Shown: positions 1-10,199 of the stretch, in pieces
How positions within the stretch are numbered: position 1 is the first letter of the stretch
Layout of the letters: the number at the start of each line of letters is the position of its first letter
Source: Mytilinidion resinicola
Taxonomy: Eukaryota; Ascomycota; Dothideomycetes; Mytilinidiales; Mytilinidiaceae
DNA: 33,554 bases
Assembly: GCF_010093595.1 (NCBI RefSeq)
Contig: NW_022985447.1
Span: 1,304,886-1,338,439 of the forward strand
Reading direction: 5' to 3'
Position numbers and translations under genes: made by a program
Notes under the pieces: model-generated
Told to the model about the DNA's origin: nothing
The model's input: the letters and a program-made list of their open reading frames with translations, nothing else
The model's database searches: none

Positions 1-238
1 CCGGCCGAGCGGCCACAGCGAGCAAAACCTAGGTGCAGCATGTGCGAATCAACAGAACACAATGCACGTACGTGCCCTAGGCGGCAGGCAGCTAGCTAGT
101 ATGTAGCTGCATCAAATATATTTGTTCGTGGTGGAGTAATTCGGAATATTTGGCCTCGGTAGCGTGGTTGGGTGGGCCACTAGCTTGTGCGGGCCACTAA
201 CTTGTGGATTACGTTAACGTCCCGTAGTTTGTAAGCTG
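1..238. other. Non-RIPed left edge, no recognised gene
   Basis: Balanced base composition and plentiful CpA and TpG set this stretch apart from the AT-rich DNA that starts near 530. It holds a 16-bp imperfect direct repeat (174-189 and 191-206, one G/A difference, 17-bp period). There is no LTR like those at 6447-6993 or 9629-10161, so gypsy A ends here without its 3' LTR. No coding region is recognised. It may be single-copy DNA flanking the truncated element or an unrecognised element edge. Confidence 0.5.
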
Positions 239-529
239 GATACCGCCGTGGCGCAGCTGGAATAAGAGGAGGAGGCTGCGTATGCCAAATATTATCGGTT
301 GCGCAAGCAGCGCAAGCTCCTGGAGCAGCGTTATTCTAACATGCTCCGCAGGGGTTTTTCCACTCTGGAAGAGATAGAAGAAGAGGATCGGAAAGAAGCT
401 AAGCAGAAAGAACGAGAGCGTGCCGAGCAGGAAGGCTTGCCTTCTGCCTCGGGGGCTGTCGGGTACTCTCCTTTCTTCCTGGGTGTGCTGGGCACTGCCA
501 GCCGTCTATTCTATTGCTATACATTCTAA
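239..529 (+). CDS. Antisense ORF of gypsy A, charged coiled-coil-like protein
   Basis: This frame runs opposite to the gag-pol of gypsy A, just beyond its integrase/chromodomain end. It has one TAA (263-265), then stays open to the TAA at 527-529. The first in-frame ATG is at 341. The product is rich in Arg, Lys, Glu and Gln and looks helical: a basic part with LRKQRKLLEQR, then LRRGFSTLEEIEEEDRKEA, a KQKERERAEQE run and a hydrophobic C-terminus. A clear homologue lies at the same place and orientation in gypsy B (minus strand, 16082-16390), sharing TLEE, KEAKQK, EGLPSA and LGTASR. Conservation at the amino-acid level in two elements suggests a real antisense gene of this retrotransposon family. 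Function is unknown. It lies in the part of A that escaped RIP, which explains why it is almost intact. Confidence 0.55.
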
Positions 530-599
530 TTATATAGCAGTGGTATTCCTTCTTCGGGTTTCTTTAATCCTTTCTAGTTAGACAGTGCGCTGTTGCCGT

Positions 600-3500
600 T
601 TTTCTAGGCTGTTCCGGATTCTAGCGGTGAAACTGCTGCAGGAGTTCCTAATAGTTCGCTAAACTCTTAACCGGTTCCTATATGTTCTCGGAGGTGCTGT
701 ATTCTTTCCACTTAATTAGGTACTCTATTTGCTGACCGTGCTGTCGGGAATCCAGGATTTGCTTAACCTTATATTTATTATTATTGTCGACCTCTATATT
801 ATTTTCTAGCTTAGCGTTTAATGGTGCGGGTTTTAGTAGCAATATATAGAAAACCGGGTGTATTTTTATCCTGTTAGGTAGCCTAAGCTTGTAATTTACT
901 AGGCTAATAACATTTTATATTTTAAATAGTCCAATCTTAACATAGTCTAACTTTATACTTAGTTATTTTATCTTAATATTTTTGCGAAGTAGGTAGACTT
1001 TATCTCCCCTTTTAAAGGTTAGTGCAATACTCCGGTGTTAGTTGTAATATTTTACTAACCTTAGCGTTAGGAATTAGATATCTATTAAGAGCTGCCTTTA
1101 TAGCTCTTTAATATTTTCGACTAATAGCAGTGCCCTCTAGGCCCTTATACTATTAAGCCGGGGTTTTTAATACGCCTCTAGATCGAAACTATAGTTTATA
1201 AAAAAGGGTAATACCTTTATTACTTCTATAAATACGCTGTTATAGGCGAACTAGGCTATTAGTAGTAGTAATACCTAATTATCCTGCCTGTAATTAATAT
1301 AGCATTATAGGTACTGTTCTAAAGTCTAATTAAGCCTTTCCGTTTACCCGTCCGTTTAAGGGTAAAACGCTGTAGAAAGCCTATGCTTTGTCCCTAGTTA
1401 TGCGGTAAAGGTCTGCCAGAATTTCGATATAAAAAGCTTATTTTAGTCTGAAATTATCTCCTAGGGTAGCCTATAGTTGCTAATAACATACTTTAAAAAA
1501 GTGTAGGCTAGATTTTCTGCTGTTAATGCTTTTTAGTATAGGATAAAGTATATATATTTAGTTAGTCTATCCGTAACTACTAATATTACGTTATACTTTA
1601 TACCTGTTATAGGTTTAATAGACTATAGTAGCTTAACTATAAAGTCCTATATAATAGATTTCTATACCTTTTCTAGTATAGAGGAACTCTTTATTAGTCT
1701 ATACAGTGTATATTATACCGACTTATTTTTTGCATATTTATATCTGTATACAATTTTCTCTGTTAGTTTCCGAAGTTTAGGGAAATAGAATATCCTTACA
1801 ATTCTTTTCTATATCTTTTCCACTCCCTAGTGCCTATATACTGGTGTAGTATAGAATTCCTTAATAAGCTCTTTTTATAAGGTTTTAGGTACAAATATCT
1901 TGTCCTGTAAGGTAATAATACCGTCCTAGATTTCTCCGCGTTTTTAGTTTATAGGTTCTAGGCGCAAACTTTGCTAGTTATAACCTGCTAAATCCCGGCT
2001 TTCCTAATCTACCTTCTGTGCTGCCTTAATTTATCTGTACTATTTATTGTCCTCGGACCTGTAAGCAGCTGCTGCTTATACGTGGTTAAATTTAAGGGTT
2101 CCTAGGCTTCTTTCCCTAAGTATAGATTACCTAGTCTTTCCGGCTCCTTCTATATAGTCTAGCCTTCTGCTAAGTGTATCTATATAAGCGTTTTTAGATT
2201 CTTTTCGGTATATAATCCTGAAATTAAAGGTTCCTAGTTTTTCTAACTATTTTACTTATCTTCTATTTAACTCCTTAGTTATAGTAAAGTATATTAGATT
2301 TTTATAGTCTATATATACCTGTATTATATATACTGCTTTTTTAAGGTAAACTTTCTATTAACTAAATGCTTCCACTATAGCTAGTAGTTCCTTATTATAG
2401 ATATTATAGTTTAGCTTAGCTAGGCTTAGCTTCCGTAAGTAGAATACTATAGGATACAACTTCCCTTATTTATCTAGTTAGTTAAGTATCGCTCCTAATG
2501 CTTTATCTAATATATTGCTTTTAATAGTAACTGGTTTCTATAGATTAAAGATTGCTAATACTAGTTTTAAAGCAAACTATACCTTTAGTTTATTAAATGC
2601 GCTCTACGCGTTTAGGGTCTATCTGTATTTAATATCCTTTCTAGTAAGTTCTATTAATAGCTCTGTAATTTTTAAGTAGCCCTTAATAAACTGCCTATAG
2701 TAATTAGCTAACCCTAGGAACAACTATAGTTCCTTTAAGTTTACGGGTTCTAGCTATTTTTAGATAGAGGACACCTTGCCTTCTTCTATTTTAATCTATC
2801 CTGGACTAATAATATATCCTAGGAATCTAACTTTCTATCTATAGAACTTATACTTATCCGGGTTTACTATAAGGTTATATTCTTTAAGTCTTTTAAGTAC
2901 CTTTTACACGTATATTTTGTATTTATTTAGCATTTCTAAGTATATAAGGATATTATCGAGGTATACTACTATAAACCGATTTAGGTAGCCTCTTAACGCT
3001 AAGTTAACTACTGCCTAGAATATTGCTGGCGCGTTAGTAAGCCCGAATAGCATTACTATATACTTAAAGTGTCCGTATCGAGTTCTAAAAGCCGTCTTCT
3101 ACTCTTCTCCTTCTCTTATCCTAATTAAATAGTACCCTTCGCGTAGGTCTATTTTTATAAAGTACTTGGCCTTATACAGTTAGTCTTTAAGTTTAGAAAT
3201 TAAAAGTAATAGATAGCGGTTTTTAATTATAATCTTGTTTAATTATCTATAGTTTATATAAAGGCGTAGCTTACTATTTAGTTTCGGAACAAATATTACG
3301 GGGTAACCTGCGGGCAATTCTAATAGTCTAATAAATCCTCGCTTTAGGTTCTTTTCCAGGTATTCTTCCAGCACTTCCAGCTCGCTCTAGGCTAGTAAGT
3401 AGATTGGTTTAAACTGCGGTTATTCGCCTAGTACTAGGGGAATATAGTAATCCTAAGGTTAGTGCTTTAGTAATATATTCTAAACCTTTTCTATAAAAAT

Positions 3501-6280
3501 TCCTTTAAATTTATTATATTCTTCTAGCACAACTAGTACTTTTACTGCTTCGGCTAGCTGCCGGCTGCTTAGGGGTCTAGGCTACTGTTAGCTTGCTGCC
3601 CTATCTTCTTCTTAGGCTTCTTTACCTCTTACAGTATCTGTGTTAATATCTTGTTTTTACTTAGGCTTATCCTGTTGCAGGGTGCCTTTTAGTCCGCTTT
3701 CCGATTAGATCTTTACTTTACTAGACTTCTAGTTAACTTAGGAGTTGTGCTGCTTTAGCTATAGTATACCTAAGGTTATATTATATTTTGCTATATCGGT
3801 TATATCTATACTAATAGTTTCTCTGTGTTTTTTAATCTATATAACGCCTGGTCGAGTTTCTATAGTTACCTGCCCGTTGCTATATTGCACAGGTGTGCTA
3901 TCTACTATATATAGTCTATAGGGTCTATTTTTCTATTGCTAAGGGATCCGGTTTCTCCTAATAAAGTTATAGGATATAAAATTTCCTTACGCGCTACTGT
4001 TTAGCAGTGCTCTCGCCGGGTTCCTACTAATTTTAACCGATAGAATTACGTGTCTATAGTTCTAAATAGGAATAGAGTTAGGCTGCGTTGCCGGGTTCCT
4101 TCCTTTCTCTATAATATAGGCTTTTCCTACTAGAGTGGCAATAGTTGCAGTTTATATTCCTTTATCTTTAGCTGCTCTATAGGACCTTGTTTTTAGCTGC
4201 TCTAGCCGTTCTATTGCTTAAGCGCCTGCTTGTTTTTTAGCTGTTCTTATAGCTAATAGTTTGCATGTTTTATTTCGTAATATACTAGATATAAGTCCTA
4301 GTAGTATATCCGCCAGTTTTTACCCTTTCTATATTCTATTAGGTACTAAGGGTTTAGAACTATAGTAGCTACTTCTATAAGTTCGTCTTTCTTACCTATA
4401 ATATAGTGTTCTATTTCTTTAAACAGTACTAGTTGCGTAATAATATAATATCTTGTCCGATATAGGTACTATCCTTAATATTTTTTATATATTACGTGCT
4501 TATTATATTTATCCTTAATATATAATACCTAAAATATCTGTCTATAAAGTAGGTAGTTTCTATCTAGCCGTTTATCTTCCTTATTATAGACGCCTATTTT
4601 ACTAATAGGGTGTAAAGCTCTATAAATCTTAATTTTAGTTTGCCTCCTGTATAGCTTTAGCAGTTCTTACTCTAGCCTAATACTAATTTCTCTATTACTA
4701 GACTAGTCTTCTAGTTCTCGGTCTTCGTTACTATTATAGTATTCCTTACTATCCTTAACAGGTAATTTGTTGTTTAGTTTATTCCAGATATTTATGCTCT
4801 TGCCTTTTAATATATCTAACCTTGCGCGTGTTTTTATGTTAATAGCGGTTGTTATTAGACAGGTGGCGGCTATTTTCGCACTTTCTTCCTTAATAAGTTG
4901 TCCGGTAACTCTTCCTATAGCTCTTAGGAATTAGTAACTAGCTGGTGCTCTAGGTTCTGCGCCCGCTGTGGCGTTTTTAGCTTCTTGCGCTTCTCGTCCC
5001 TTATTAAGGCGTGCAAGAATCTCTTTTGCGCTTTATTTATATATAGCTATAACTCTGTCGACCTATACTTCCGTGTTTAGTAACTCGGCTTCGCTGTTAT
5101 CTAGTAGCTCGGGTACGTTGGTTTAGGGTTTTAATTATAGTTTAATTATCTGGAACGCCTTATCCGTTTTTAACAGGTAGTTAATTTCTATACTTTTAAC
5201 TTCTATATCGGCGTAGTAGTTGTCTATAGGGTTGCTATTATACTCTTCGTTCCTTATTATAGTAATAGTACGTCCCTTTGCCCTCTATATTAAATAGTAC
5301 CCTATTGCCTGCTTATCTAACTAATAGGTAAAGCAGTTATTATTATAGCACGCGGTCTATAATATGGAATTATAGCGGTCTATATTCGGCTTTGCTATAA
5401 CTACTGCTATTCGGGTGTTCCTGGAGCACTTGTTCGCAAAGTATCCCTGTTCTCCGTATAATAGGCACGCGCTGTTATATTTTCTTCCTTACCTTTCTTT
5501 ATTAGTAATTAGTTTACCCTTCTAGTTATTATATTGTTTTACAATATTAATTTCTATATAATTTCTATAGTTGCGGTTAGTTACTCTTAGCTTTGGTCTG
5601 GCTAGTTAGGCGTAAGAATAAAGTCCTCTTTTATCTGCCTGTTCTAGTCGTCGCTTATATTATTAACTGTCGATTTATATTACTATTTCCTTAAGTTTAT
5701 AAAGTATTAGAGGCCTTTTACCTCGGGCGATTTTATCCTTAATATCTTTTTTAAGACCTCTATAGTACTATGCTTACAGAGCTTTATCTCCCTATAATAG
5801 CTTGGACGCGATTTGCATAAATTCTAAAGTATAGCGGCTGGTTAAGCCCTTCTGCTTTAGAACTGCTATTTTCTGTTCCGCTGTCCGTTTCTTATCGGTG
5901 TTTCTAAAGGTTATCTAAAGTGCTAACTTAAAGTATCTATAGTTGCTAAACATAATATTAGTTTCTAGTTTCTAATTATCTGCGTCGGTATTGCCGAGCC
6001 AGTCTATAAGTATTAGGTTAAACTAGTTAAATACTTCTTTCTTTAAGAAGGTGGCTGCCATGCAGACCTTATCCGATTTAAATTCGAGGTTGCTTTAATT
6101 TGTGCGCAGGTATAGCCTTATCTGCGTTATAAACGCCCTTAAAGCTCCTCTCTCCCTAGTAAACTCTTCGGGCTTATTTATTTTATAGCCTCTGTAGCTA
6201 ACTATTTTAGTAGTAGTAAGCTCCCCTTAGACGGTCTAGAGATTTCCCTATAGGGCTATAATTTCTTTATCCTTAGTATT
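600..6280 (-). pseudogene. gag-pol polyprotein of gypsy A, inactivated by RIP
   Basis: Ancient gag-pol reading on the minus strand. In protein order it shows: a Retrotrans_gag region (about 5600-6250); a zinc knuckle at 5426-5467, with the second Cys now Tyr and the His now Tyr; an aspartic protease site with LNSSA (active Asp now Asn, codon 3999-4001); the RT with YLDN at 2952-2963 in place of YLDD; RNase H (about 2200-2560); an integrase zinc domain and core (about 1050-1900); and a chromodomain (about 600-790) with QILDSR, YLIKWKEY and a stop where WEP is expected. Chromodomains of this class direct integration to marked chromatin. Numerous internal stops show that it cannot be translated. 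Domain limits were estimated partly by matching to gypsy B. Confidence 0.85.
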
Positions 6281-6628
6281 GCTAGCTTCTTCCAGTGTTT
6301 ATATTTATATAAGCAACGCCTGCATGCGTATTACTACCTCGGTTATAGTTAGGGTTAGTCCAGCAGTTATGCTACCCGAAGGGGTTAGTAGGGCTATTTT
6401 AATTAATTATCCGTATGCAACTCCTTTAATATAGCGGTGTTTAAAGTATAATAGGTTGTTTCTTCTATACCTTTTAAGTGTCTTATACTAAGGCAGGGTA
6501 TAGGTAAGTTATTATTAGGGTGCAATAGTTTTTAAAAGGTAAGGCAATAATTAATTAAGGTTTTAAGACAGGGTTATTACTTCTAATAGGTAATATTAAA
6601 GTCTTAAGTTGAATATAAGGTTTCTATT

Positions 6629-6654
6629 TATATAAAGGAGCGTCCCTTTATATA
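6629..6654. promoter_or_regulatory. Symmetric TATA inverted repeat in LTR of gypsy A
   Basis: Perfect 10-bp arms TATATAAAGG / CCTTTATATA separated by 6 bp. Each strand therefore reads the same TATA-like box. The same structure sits at 9955-9980 and, with one arm changed, at 17138-17163 in gypsy B. It is a plausible core promoter for the LTR, possibly in both directions; this role is inferred. Confidence 0.45.
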
Positions 6655-6677
6655 AAGCTCCGTTCTAAGGGATTTAC

Positions 6678-6772
6678 GGATTACTCTAATCCGTTCCTGG
6701 ATTAGTCTAATCTATAGCCTGTTCTTAGATTAGTCTAATCTATAACCTGTTCTTAGATTACGCTAATTCTTA
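6678..6772. repeat. Tandem palindromic repeat in U3 of gypsy A LTR
   Basis: Four successive units start at 6678, 6699, 6728 and 6756. The two central units are 28-29 bp long and almost identical. Each unit is built on GATTAGTCTAATC, a perfect palindrome around one central base, or a mutated form of it. The units lie upstream of the TATA-like box in element orientation, where enhancer repeats are common in LTRs. They are absent from the LTRs of gypsy B. Confidence 0.7.
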
Positions 6773-6999
6773 GTCTTTTCCTTCTAATCTATTACGTGAT
6801 CTTTTCGTCCTATAATTCCTATTCTTAGATCGTTCCTATCTACTAGTAGTCCGTGGGGGAATCTAGGATCCCTATACGTCCTACGCGTGACCCTTTTAGT
6901 CCTGTGACCTGGTTCTCTATAATTAGTCTTATCTGCTTACTTATCTCCGTAAGTGCCTCTGCGCTTAGGTGGTTTATATTACGGGTTGTAATACTAAGG

Positions 7000-9620
7000 T
7001 CCTTTATACCCTTAAGGTATTATAGGATATATTAAGCAAGCTTTATATATTATAGCCCAGGATTTGCTAGATACTAGCTTACTATAGAAACTGTATATAT
7101 AATATCTTCTCTAGTTCTAAGTATAATATATATTAAAAATTAGGAGCGCAGTTGCTAATCCTAAACTAGTGAACAACCTTATTAATATAGGCTTCTTAGC
7201 TTAGATATAGTATCCTGTTCTAACAGTCTTACTAGATAGATATGCTAAGGTAGTAGCTATATAGTCTAAGGTCTGTTATTTAGAAACGGTTTCTAAGGCC
7301 TCTTTTAATCTTCTTAATTTCTGTAATACTTAGTCTAATAATTAGAAGGTTGTTAATATATACTGCGATATATATATTGCTTTATATAAAGATTTTAAGG
7401 TTAGCGTTAATTAGTTTAAAGCTAAAACCACGTAAGAAGTTTATAAGGGTTTAATACTAGATGCGTAGTGCTTACTTTAGGCTATAGAGCGCCTTTCGAA
7501 GTTTATAAACCTTTAGTGTGCTATCTGTTATATTATAAGGCTGTTTAATATAAATCTTATAGTCTATATCCCTGTATAGAAATGCCGTTTTAATATCTAT
7601 CTGTTTAATTTTAAGTCTAAGGGCGGCCCCGATTGCGAATAGGGCTTTATAGCTTATTAGCTTAATAACTAAGGTAAACGTTTTATTATAGTTAACGCCT
7701 TCCTTTTATATAAAACCTTTTACCACCCACCTGCTCTTATAATAGATAACTTCCCTATATAGTCCTTGCTTAAGTTTAAAAACCTATTTCCTACTAAGAA
7801 CTCGCCGATTTCTGGGGGGATTAATAAGCTCCCACGTTTTATTCTGTTTAAGCGAGCCGAATTCTTTAAGTATTACCCTTTCCTATTTAGGCCAGCTTAT
7901 ATTATTCTTTGCTTGCTAAAAAGTTCTTAGCTTAAAGGGTTCTGTTTCTTCCGCAGCTACTATTAAGAATATTAGGATTATATTACCTTTAGGTATATTT
8001 ATTAGTGCGAGTTCCCCTTTGCTATCGCTAAATATATCCTAGATAGCCTGTAAGGCCCGGAACCTAAGTTTAGGATAAAGTTTTAGTGCTTCTTATTACA
8101 CTATATATACTAGGCAATTAGTCTAGAGTTCTAGATATTATAGCTATTCTTCCACCGTTTAATCTTATTAAGCGTTGTTTTGTTGCTAGTTGCTATTAGG
8201 TAATAAGTTATTTCTTTATAGAATATTTAAAAATAGCCTAAAGCTATTATTACTCTATATAGGCGATAAGGTCCTATCTCCCTATTTAGTAACAGGCTGT
8301 AAGTTCTTATTACTTAATTAAGATAATATTTGCTCTTACGAGTTATTATTACTTAACTAGGTTAGCACTTATAAGTTATTATTACTTAATTAAGGCAGTA
8401 TTTGCGAGTTATTATTACTTAACTAAGGTAGCGCTTACGAGTTATTATTACTCGGCTAAAATAGCGCTCGCTCTAGTGCTATAGATATTTAGCGCCTAGA
8501 GGCTAGTATAGATGCTTACTATATACTTACCGGTAGTTGGCTTTAGAATCCTACTGTTCTACTTCCCCCTGCAGCAGCAGCTATTGCCTTAGGTAAGCTG
8601 TATTATTTAGCTCCTATATCTTATATAGTCTATATAAAGGGAGTTATAAGGACTTTATAGAATTTAGTATTTAGAGTCCTAATAATTCTCCTGTCTTCTA
8701 GTAAAATACGGTAGTTAGTATTTCCTTTATAGCTTAGCAGAATATATAGTCTTATTTTTAGCTCTATTAACTTTTTTCTTTATCTTAGTAGGACTAAGTA
8801 TTCCCCCCTAAATCTAATTACTTTTAGTTATAATAAGTTAGGCTTCTCGCCGTACTAAGCTTAGTATAGTGTTATATTAAGCTTTAATAACGGTAATTAG
8901 TTAGAAAGAAAAGCAGCGGTTTAAGTAATCTCTAGCCAGAATTTAGACGGGAGTTTTATATATACTAGCGTAGGTCTAACCCGATTATAGATTGTTTTAT
9001 AGGCTCTTTAGCAACGCTATTCTGCTGGTGTTAATTAACGCCTGTAACTTTAGCGTGTATTACCTAAGAAAAAAGTATAAACTTTATTTCTTCTCCTACT
9101 TACTTAGGGATCTAATTAAGGCGTATCCGTCTGCACTTTTATTTAGGATATTTGTTGTAATTAAGAAAAAAGCATAGTAACTTAATAATAAATTCTTATT
9201 TTTATAGTATAGGGATAATTTCTATCCAGCTGGTTAAGTTATTAATAATAGTAAGCTAGTAACAACTACTATTAAGTCCCTTATTAAAAGGCCCTGCGAT
9301 ATTAATATAAAGGAGTTCTATTAGATATTCTCCTCTATAGCTTTAATTTAAGCGGTTGTAAGGGTTTTTAGTTATTTAACCCTAGAAACACGGGTTGTAT
9401 AGTTGTTATAGTTCTACGTCTCGAATACTATAGGCTTACTTTTTAAGCCGCTGTAGATTTATATCGCTTATATAAGCTAGCCGGTTATACTAGAGTGTTA
9501 TTTACAGACTAATATAATAAGCTAAAAAGGAGAAATAGGTCTATAGATTAAGCGCGTAGACTTCCTAATACTAGCCTGCAGTATACAGGTTTTTTCCGTT
9601 CGATTTATTGCGAATACTGG
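7000..9620 (-). pseudogene. copia pol (integrase, RT, RNase H start), inactivated
   Basis: Diagnostic pieces on the minus strand are: in the integrase, AGPFNKG, TIINNLTSWIEIIPI (normally IIDD), AKVTGVN and QQNSVAKE (copia QQNGVAER); in the RVT_2 region, RWVVKGF, EGVNYNKTF, IKQIDIKTAFLYRDID and KALYSLK; then the catalytic YVDD box, now YINN at 7349-7360; and near the end YLANPG and YLKGIKDL, which open the RNase H region. The two catalytic aspartates of the RT are both Asn, consistent with G-to-A change. Stops occur throughout. The N-terminal part of the polyprotein (gag, protease) lies beyond the gypsy B insertion and is not found on its far side. Confidence 0.85.
8302..8472 (-). repeat. Five imperfect 33-bp repeats in the copia integrase-RT linker
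   Basis: Units start at 8302, 8341, 8374, 8407 and 8440, so the period is 39 once and then 33 three times. Each carries an AGTTATTATTACT-like core. A 33-bp period is 11 codons, so the repeat keeps the copia frame. In one minus-strand frame each unit has three consecutive TAA codons, most simply derived from CAA (Gln) by CpA to TpA change, implying a Gln-rich 11-residue repeat in the original protein. Confidence 0.7.
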
Positions 9621-9628
9621 CGCCCTAG

Positions 9629-10161
9629 TGTTACAACCTATAATACGAACAACCTAAGCGCAGAGGCACTCGCGGAGATAAGTAAGCAAATAAGACTAAT
9701 AATACAGAACTAAGTTACAGGACTAAAGGGGTCATGTGTAGGACGCATAGGGATCCTGGATTCCCCCACGGACTGCTAGTAGATAGAAACGATCTAAAAG
9801 TAGGATATTATAAGAACAGGGTTACGTAATAGCTTGCCAGGCTCGCAAAGGGAAGTAAGTATAGAGCCGTGCAAGCGCTTATTAAGCTCGAGACGCTTAA
9901 GGACTATAAGCCTATAGAGCTATATAAGTAAGAGGTTTCTTAGAACGGAGCTTTTATATAAAGGGACGCTCCTTTATATAGATAGGAACTTTATATTTAA
10001 CTTAAGACTTTAATACTACCTATTAGAAGTAATAACCCCGTTTTAGACCTTAATTAATTATTGCCTTACCTTTTAAAAACTATTGCACCCTAATAATAAC
10101 TTGCCTATACCCTGCTTTAGTGTAAGACACTTAGAAGGTATAGAAAAGACAACCTGTTATA
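9629..10161 (+). repeat. 5' LTR of gypsy B
   Basis: Starts TGTTACAACC and ends CTGTTATA (an ancestral CA end is likely, CA now TA). It aligns end to end with 16812-17344 without length change; the differences are almost all C/T or G/A, as expected from RIP acting separately on each copy. It carries a symmetric TATA inverted repeat. No standard tRNA-binding site is obvious after its end at 10162. Confidence 0.9.
9955..9980. promoter_or_regulatory. Symmetric TATA inverted repeat in 5' LTR of gypsy B
   Basis: TATATAAAGG, six bases (GACGCT), then CCTTTATATA: perfect arms that present the same TATA-like sequence on both strands. It is conserved with 6629-6654 in gypsy A although neighbouring LTR sequence differs, which argues for function. 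Likely the LTR core promoter region; bidirectional use is inferred. Confidence 0.45.
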
Positions 10162-10199
10162 CTTTAAACACCGCTATATTAAAGGAGTTATATACGAAT

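Larger units (their letters stand above)
239..6993 (-). mobile_element. Gypsy element A (Ty3/gypsy chromovirus), 3' truncated, RIPed
   Basis: This is an LTR retrotransposon read on the minus strand: 5' LTR at 6447-6993, then gag, protease, RT, RNase H, integrase and chromodomain towards low coordinates. The reverse complement aligns along its whole internal length with gypsy B (10162 to about 16400). The 3' LTR and polypurine tract are missing, because homology to B fades near 239 and no LTR copy follows. Its 5' LTR abuts a copia RNase H region at 6994, so A probably inserted into the copia element. Beyond about 530 the DNA is saturated with transition mutations, and the polyprotein frame is broken by many TAA and TAG codons. 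Confidence 0.9.
6447..6993 (-). repeat. 5' LTR of gypsy A
   Basis: On the minus strand it begins TATTACAACCC, which is TGTTACAACC with TG changed to TA, and it ends near TATTATA, matching the ends of the gypsy B LTRs. Both edges align with B, as does the stretch around CCACGGACT, but the middle (U3-like) part is different and carries a tandem palindromic repeat at 6678-6772 that B lacks. A and B are therefore related subfamilies with diverged promoter regions. There is no second LTR copy for A in the window, so no target duplication can be read. Confidence 0.8.
6994..9628 (-). mobile_element. Ty1/copia retrotransposon fragment, RIPed
   Basis: The reverse complement reads, in order, the GAG-pre-integrase/zinc region (about 9400-9600), integrase core (about 8750-9380), a linker with 33-bp repeats (8302-8472), RT (about 7300-7900) and the start of RNase H (about 7000-7150). 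Integrase before RT is the copia order and excludes gypsy. Both ends are cut: at 6993 by the 5' LTR of gypsy A and at 9629 by the 5' LTR of gypsy B. Neither gag, protease nor LTRs are present in the window. Confidence 0.85.

Noticed and set aside
6853..7035. Short plus-strand frame
   Set aside because: It overlaps the 5' LTR of gypsy A and its copia flank; both are assigned on the minus strand.
8302..8472. CRISPR-like spaced repeats
   Set aside because: The units are contiguous, imperfect and 33 bp in period without unique spacers, and lie in a eukaryotic retrotransposon frame.
8992..9177. 61-codon plus-strand frame rich in Phe, Tyr and Leu
   Set aside because: It lies antisense to the copia integrase core, with composition explained by AT-rich DNA.
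6994..9628. Host gene between gypsy A and B
   Set aside because: The reverse complement carries copia integrase and RVT_2 motifs, so it is a third retroelement.
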